Positions 59,889 to 64,000 of a DNA stretch of 64,000 bases are shown here, in pieces. A model generated the notes under the pieces. The model had not been told where the DNA came from and searched no databases. It saw only the letters and a list, made by a program, of their open reading frames with translations. Source of the DNA: Shewanella nanhaiensis (GTDB taxonomy: Bacteria; Pseudomonadota; Gammaproteobacteria; Enterobacterales; Shewanellaceae); NCBI RefSeq assembly GCF_019457885.1, contig NZ_JAHZST010000001.1, positions 124,001 to 188,000 of the forward strand, given 5' to 3'. Within the stretch, counting starts at the first letter, position 1, and each line of letters begins with the position of its first letter. The translations under genes were made by a program, and so were the position numbers.

Positions 59889-59929
59889 ACCACGAGATAT
59901 CGTTAACACTATTCTTGATATTTCGTGGT
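59889..59929. promoter_or_regulatory. Paired dyad operator upstream of the porin sigma-54 promoter
   Basis: First dyad CCACGAGATATCGTTA (ACGA-N4-TCGT centred at 59897.5), second half-dyad CTTGATATTTCGTGGT (centred at 59920.5); centres 23 bp apart, the same as before the reductase operon. Sits 45-100 bp upstream of the -24 box. Confidence 0.75.
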
Positions 59930-59979
59930 CAATTTTAAATATCGTTTTAACAAAAGATCTTAAGGTCAATCTTCATCTA

Positions 59980-59995
59980 ACACCAATCAGTATAA
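59980..59995. repeat. Lone ACACCAATCAGTATAA repeat
   Basis: One mismatch from the terminal repeat of the MITE-like element at 33.7 kb; a single copy in the porin/topB intergenic region. Confidence 0.55.
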
Positions 59996-60071
59996 GTCAT
60001 GAGATGAAAGAGCCTCAGTGAAAAACAGGAGTGAGGCAGGTGTTCATGCGAGCAAAAAGTAGACATTAACG

Positions 60072-62063
60072 CTAACTTGCTTTAACGGTTCTCTTTTTAC
60101 TTTTCTTCGTCGTGGTGCTCTTTTTACCGTACGTCCTTTTTTTAAAGCTTGATTTAGGAGCTTTAACACCTTGTAACGACGTAGGCAGTTGAGCACCAGC
60201 TTGGTTAATAAGCTGAGCAAGAGAGTCTACCAGTGGCGCCATAAAATTAATATATTTGGCCTCTTTGCGGCTAATAGCATCCAAGTTACTCTCCCAAAGT
60301 GCAGTCATATCTGGCGTGGTTGCACTCATTGGCAGGCTATTAATCAGCCCCTTTCCGACATCTGTTGCAACAATGGATTTACCACTCCTGCTTAAGTAAT
60401 TTCGCTTAAACAGCAGTTCAATAATCCCTGCACGTGTGGCCTCAGTACCAAGACCATCGGTGTCTTTTAAAATCTTGCGGATCTCAGGATCGGTAACATA
60501 GCGATTTATCCCTGTCATAGCACCGAGCAGAGTCGCATCGGTAAAGTGCTTAGGGGCTTGAGTCTGCTTCTCAATGAGCTCACCTTGACCAGAATGGAGG
60601 GCTTGACCCTTTTTAAGCAGAGGTAGCTTTTGCAAAGTGTCTGAGTCATCATCGCTACTGTTGCCAACACTGCTCCCCTTCTCCTCCTGCTTATCACCCT
60701 TTCTAACGAAAAGCTGTTTCCACCCTAGGGATTTATCTTGCTTAGCCTTAGTTTTAAACTTGCCTCCCGCAATCTCAACCTCAACCAAGGTTTCATGGTA
60801 CAGGTAAGGGCCATAAAACTGCGCCAGATACTGGCGAGCCAACTGCAGATATATCTGCCTCTCCCTTGGCGTTAACCCTGTTAAATTTGCCGTTTTCTCT
60901 GTGGGAATAATGGCGTGGTGTGCATCCACTTTCTTATCATTCCACGCCTTGGACTTAATTTTAGAGTCAGGCTGTTCTAGCCCTATTACTAACTCGCTTG
61001 CCCCACTTAACACAGCTTTAATCACAGAAGGGGCCATCGCAAACTGCTCAGCAGGTAGATACCTGCTATCGGATCTGGGATAGGTGATCAGTTTATGTTT
61101 CTCATAGAGCGCCTGACAGGTATCCAATACCTCCTTGGCGCTCATGCCAAAACGCTTAGCAGCATCTATCTGCAAAGATGAAAGATTATAGGGCAGTGGC
61201 TGATTCTGCTTCTTATCTTTACTCTCTAGACCCACAACAGAAGCTGGCTGCTCAGTGATCCTGCCAACGACGTTTTGCGCTAGACCTTTAGAGAGCACTC
61301 TGCCCTCTTCATCCATATAAGCTTGGCATGCTTCGCTGGGCTGCCATTTCGCCTTAAAGTGTTCATTGTGCTCAGTACTAAGATTGGCTAACACCTCAAA
61401 GAAAGGTTTAGAGACGAAACTAGCGATCTCCTCATCACGGCGAACCACTAAACCAAGTAACGGGGTCTGTACACGGCCCACGGAGAGTACACCTTGATAA
61501 CCGACTTTGCGCCCTTGAATCGTGTATGCCCGTGTCATATTTAATCCGTATAACCAGTCTGCCCGTGAACGGGCTAATGCAGAGGTGGATAGAGGAATAA
61601 ACTCACGATTACTGCGCATCTGTCCTAAGGCTCTCTTTACCGCTTGTGGATTCAGATCGCTTATCAACAAGCGTTTAGTTTGATGTAATTTATCCCCTTT
61701 AACGCCAAAGTGAGCGATCACCTCATCGACCAGAAGTTGACCCTCTCTATCAGGATCTCCCGCATTAACAAGTTGTGAAGCTTGCTTAACTAAGCCTTTT
61801 AAAATAGTCAGTTGTGAGCGAGTTTTCGGCTTAGCTTTCATTTTCCAGCTATCAGGAACAATTGGTAGATGCTCAAACTTCCACGATTTAAACTCAGGGT
61901 CGTAGGCATCTGGCTCGGCTTGCTCCAGAAGATGGCCAATACACCAGGAAACACAATCTCCATTGGCAGCAATAATGTGCCCGTCACCTTTTTTGTGAGG
62001 CTTAGGCAACACGTCGGCAATCGCCCGACCAAGGGAGGGTTTCTCTGCGATATAGAGGATCAT
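60072..62063 (-). CDS. topB: DNA topoisomerase III
   Basis: Type IA topoisomerase that decatenates DNA via a transient 5'-phosphotyrosine break. TOPRIM domain at the N-terminus (MILYIAEKPSLGRAIADVLP, NAGDPDREGQLLVDEV), central domain with RALGQMRSNREFIPLS and ARSRADWLYGLNMTRAYT, and the active-site Tyr in LITYPRSDSRYLP. The C-terminal tail is strongly basic (KKRTYGKKSTTTKKSKKRT). 663 aa from ATG 62063 (MILYIAEKPS), the normal family start; the open frame to 62081 is not needed. Confidence 0.96.
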   Translation of the reverse strand: MILYIAEKPSLGRAIADVLPKPHKKGDGHIIAANGDCVSWCIGHLLEQAEPDAYDPEFKSWKFEHLPIVPDSWKMKAKPKTRSQLTILKGLVKQASQLVNAGDPDREGQLLVDEVIAHFGVKGDKLHQTKRLLISDLNPQAVKRALGQMRSNREFIPLSTSALARSRADWLYGLNMTRAYTIQGRKVGYQGVLSVGRVQTPLLGLVVRRDEEIASFVSKPFFEVLANLSTEHNEHFKAKWQPSEACQAYMDEEGRVLSKGLAQNVVGRITEQPASVVGLESKDKKQNQPLPYNLSSLQIDAAKRFGMSAKEVLDTCQALYEKHKLITYPRSDSRYLPAEQFAMAPSVIKAVLSGASELVIGLEQPDSKIKSKAWNDKKVDAHHAIIPTEKTANLTGLTPRERQIYLQLARQYLAQFYGPYLYHETLVEVEIAGGKFKTKAKQDKSLGWKQLFVRKGDKQEEKGSSVGNSSDDDSDTLQKLPLLKKGQALHSGQGELIEKQTQAPKHFTDATLLGAMTGINRYVTDPEIRKILKDTDGLGTEATRAGIIELLFKRNYLSRSGKSIVATDVGKGLINSLPMSATTPDMTALWESNLDAISRKEAKYINFMAPLVDSLAQLINQAGAQLPTSLQGVKAPKSSFKKRTYGKKSTTTKKSKKRTVKAS

Positions 62064-62152
62064 AAACAAAACACCGAACACTGTATAAATTACCAGTAAC
62101 TTTAGCCTAAAGTCTATCTCCCTGCAATGATGAAAGGATCTAATGTAAATTC

Positions 62153-62180
62153 AATTGAGAATGGTTCTCATTTGAATGAT
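62153..62180. promoter_or_regulatory. Putative Fur box
   Basis: AATTGAGAATGGTTCTCATT is a near-perfect dyad of the Fur type, followed at once by GAATGATAATC, a further overlapping hexamer set. It lies about 45 bp before the small membrane protein gene and between it and topB. Confidence 0.75.
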
Positions 62181-62221
62181 AATCTTTCCAAGATATTCTC
62201 TGACTGACGAAAGGACACCTG

Positions 62222-62488
62222 ATGATAGCAACCACTCCCATCTCTGGCAGTAGTCTGAATAACCTACTTCTCTATCATTTTCTGCTTGTTACTGCCGTTG
62301 CACTGCTTGTTTTACCTTTTGTAACGGACAACAAAATTTTTGAGTTGATGTTATTACTGACTATGCAGATAGCCCTTACCTGTGTCAGCACCTTAGTAGG
62401 ATTAAGTATGAAACATAGGCTTAACCGCGGCGCAGTGACATTTTTGTTCGCAGTTTGGATGTTAGTCTGGTGTGTACATGTTAGTTAG
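62222..62488 (+). CDS. Small inner-membrane protein of unknown function, probably Fur-regulated
   Basis: 88 aa with three hydrophobic segments (LLLYHFLLVTAVALLVLPFV, MLLLTMQIALTCVSTLVGLS, AVTFLFAVWMLVWCVHV). AAAGGA seven bases before the ATG supports it as a real gene, and a Fur box lies upstream. No family recognised. Expression would rise under iron starvation, so a role in iron uptake or in adjusting the membrane to low iron is possible, though only inferred. Confidence 0.75.
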   Translation: MIATTPISGSSLNNLLLYHFLLVTAVALLVLPFVTDNKIFELMLLLTMQIALTCVSTLVGLSMKHRLNRGAVTFLFAVWMLVWCVHVS

Positions 62489-62536
62489 CCATGTATTAAG
62501 GAGTTAGAACAAAAGAGAGCCTAACTTGTACTCTCT

Positions 62537-63667
62537 CTAATTTTCATCTCTGTATTTAGATGCAACCTCATAGAAATCGTCTTCAACCTCTAAAAAGGCC
62601 TCAATTAACTCTGGATCAAAATGGTTTCCCTTCCCCTCCTTGATAATATTCAATGCGGTTTCATGGGTCATCGCATCTTTGTACACTCGTTTACTAATGA
62701 GGGCATCGTACACATCGGCAATCGCCATCATACGGGCACTCAAGGGGATCTCATCTCCAATTAAGCCATCTGGATAACCTGATCCATCCCATTTTTCATG
62801 ATGGTAATGAGCGATATCCTTAGCGATATGCAAAAATGTATCAGACTGATCCATGTGTTTCTCAGCCGCCTCTAATGATTTAAACCCTAAGTAAGCATGG
62901 GTTTTCATCACTTCAAACTCCTCTTTAGTGAGCTTACCAGGCTTTAATAAAATACTGTCCGATATCCCCACTTTACCTATGTCATGTAGAGGCGCGGAGG
63001 TATAAAGCTGCTCAATATAGGCGGGAGTTAACATCTCACGATACTGCTCTTTATGGCTAAGCTGGGTCGCGAGTAACTTCACATAGATCTGGGTTCGCTT
63101 AATATGAAATCCAGTTTCAGGATCTCGAGTTTCAGCTAGGTTTGCCATAGCAGTAATCGTCACATTTTGGATATTCACCACCTCCTGAGTACGTAGTTTC
63201 ACTTTACTTTCCAATAACACATTTTGGTTTTTTAAAAAGTCTTTTGAGGCTTTTATCTCTAAGTGAGTCTTTACCCTAGCGAGTAACAAAGGTGGACTAA
63301 TAGGCTTGCTCAAGTAATCGGCAGCCCCCAGTTCGAATCCCATGGTCTCGTCATCTATACTGGTTTTAGCTGTCAAAAAAATAATGGGGATATCGCAGAT
63401 ACTCTCATCAGCCTTGACACGTCGACAGACCTCATAGCCATCCATCTCGGGCATCATGACATCCAAAAGGATAATATCTACCCCTCCCTTATTAATAATG
63501 TTCAGTGCAATCACGCCATTGACGGCCGCTTTAACGTGATAATCATCTTTTAACAGCTCGTGCAGTAAAGTCAGATTATCTGGTGTGTCATCGACTATTA
63601 ACACTGTCTTCTTATTTTCTTTGATAGAAATATCCCTGCTCGATGTCATTTCAGTTCCACAAGACAA
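62537..63667 (-). CDS. Response regulator with HD-GYP output (RpfG-like)
   Basis: Two-component response regulator whose output domain should hydrolyse c-di-GMP. Receiver domain at residues 15-135 (TVLIVDDTPDNLTLLHELL, IILLDVMMPEMDGYEVC with the phospho-acceptor Asp, PIIFLTAK, KPISPPLL), a linker coiled coil, then an HD-GYP domain from about 185 (HDIGKVGISDSILLKPGKLT, HHEKWDGSGYPDGL, DVYDALISKRVYK). All metal and GYP residues are intact. It is divergent from a membrane protein cut by the window end, which may be the partner kinase. Confidence 0.95.
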   Translation of the reverse strand: MSCGTEMTSSRDISIKENKKTVLIVDDTPDNLTLLHELLKDDYHVKAAVNGVIALNIINKGGVDIILLDVMMPEMDGYEVCRRVKADESICDIPIIFLTAKTSIDDETMGFELGAADYLSKPISPPLLLARVKTHLEIKASKDFLKNQNVLLESKVKLRTQEVVNIQNVTITAMANLAETRDPETGFHIKRTQIYVKLLATQLSHKEQYREMLTPAYIEQLYTSAPLHDIGKVGISDSILLKPGKLTKEEFEVMKTHAYLGFKSLEAAEKHMDQSDTFLHIAKDIAHYHHEKWDGSGYPDGLIGDEIPLSARMMAIADVYDALISKRVYKDAMTHETALNIIKEGKGNHFDPELIEAFLEVEDDFYEVASKYRDEN

Positions 63668-63887
63668 TTAAATAAGCCTATTTAAATTATAAGTCTAAAA
63701 TAAATATTGTACCGAAAAAAAAAGAGCGGGCAGTTCTCCTGTCAGCGATACCGTTTTGGTTGAAAGTAGAGCAAAAATATTCAATTTTTGCTCAGTAATA
63801 TGGCAAGAGCAGCAATACCCCTGTTAATAGGCTACATGAGGTCAGAAACAGGAAATACGTGCTGAACAGTAACAGGAGGGTAAACTA

Positions 63888-64000
63888 ATGCCTTTGACGA
63901 AAGCCCATCTAAGCTACACATCTAAGGCTTTACTTTTACTCATGTTTGTAAGCTTGATTGTCTGTATCACGCTCTCAATTTATAACCAAAAAAATAAACA
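63888..64000 (+). CDS. Start of a membrane protein, cut by the window end (possible sensor)
   Basis: Good AGGAGG eight bases before ATG 63888. The 37 visible codons begin MPLTKAHLSYTSKALLLLMF and contain one hydrophobic segment (LLLLMFVSLIVCITLSIY), as at the N-terminus of a sensor kinase. Divergent from the REC/HD-GYP regulator, which suggests a two-component partner. Identity cannot be set from this fragment. Confidence 0.7.
   Translation, partial: MPLTKAHLSYTSKALLLLMFVSLIVCITLSIYNQKNK

Overview
The window looks like the chromosome of a marine Shewanella or a very close relative. The basis is a fused trpCF followed by trpB and trpA, TonB receptors with CadC-like regulators, a respiratory set of periplasmic tetraheme cytochrome c plus Tat-exported fumarate-reductase-like flavoprotein, a GlyGly-CTERM secreted peptidase, many c-di-GMP proteins, and short inverted-repeat elements with ends reading ATACCAATCAGTATAA. 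Assignments rest on reading motifs by eye; no database search was possible.

Layout. 1-3.7 kb: 3' end of the trp operon (trpD tail, trpCF, trpB, trpA, terminator). 3.8-9.9 kb: an HD-GYP phosphodiesterase, a bacterial lipoxygenase with a complete iron-binding signature, and a 7TMR-DISM diguanylate cyclase. 10.5-19.9 kb: two paralogous TonB-dependent receptors around a TonB_C/Sel1 protein and a CadC-like regulator. 19.9-21.8 kb: yciB, yciI, xthA. 21.8-29.2 kb: an S9 peptidase, an acyl-CoA ligase, an AraC-type regulator and fadH (fatty acid catabolism). 29.2-33.6 kb: an operon of cupredoxin-like protein, membrane GGDEF/EAL protein and outer-membrane barrel protein. 33.66-33.99 kb: a MITE-like element. 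34.1-36.1 kb: a chemoreceptor and a DUF1097 membrane protein. 36.5-40.9 kb: a four-gene molybdenum hydroxylase operon. 41.1-45.7 kb: an M14 carboxypeptidase with PKD domains, an MBL-fold hydrolase and a proline iminopeptidase-like hydrolase. 45.7-48.9 kb: a low-coding island with two integron-type gene cassettes with attC-like sites, flanked by four copies of a repeated, covarying structured element. 48.9-52.7 kb: a RecX-like protein, an AraC regulator, a DUF4331 protein and a small secreted protein. 53.1-59.9 kb: a respiratory locus (below). 60.1-64 kb: topB, a Fur-box small membrane protein, a REC/HD-GYP response regulator and the start of a membrane protein cut by the window end.

Most interesting biology. 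First, 53.1-59.9 kb holds a periplasmic tetraheme cytochrome c, a periplasmic member of the HutH/ammonia-lyase family that lacks the Ala-Ser-Gly triad needed to build the MIO cofactor, and a Tat-exported flavoprotein of the fumarate/urocanate-reductase family. A divergent sigma-54 activator and a porin complete it. I find sigma-54 -24/-12 promoters before both the reductase operon and the porin, and upstream of each a pair of ACGA-N4-TCGT dyads with the same 23-bp centre-to-centre spacing, so one regulon is very likely. The only MIO-less lyase of this family I know is ergothionase, which makes thiourocanate and trimethylamine. I therefore infer a pathway in which a quaternary-amine amino acid such as ergothioneine enters through the porin, is cleaved in the periplasm, and the resulting enoate is respired. 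Second, the repeats at 45.9 and 48.0-48.8 kb have at least three helices that change sequence between copies while keeping base pairing, and hairpins whose loops display GGA; one loop matches the CsrA consensus. These are candidates for an undescribed structured RNA or DNA family.
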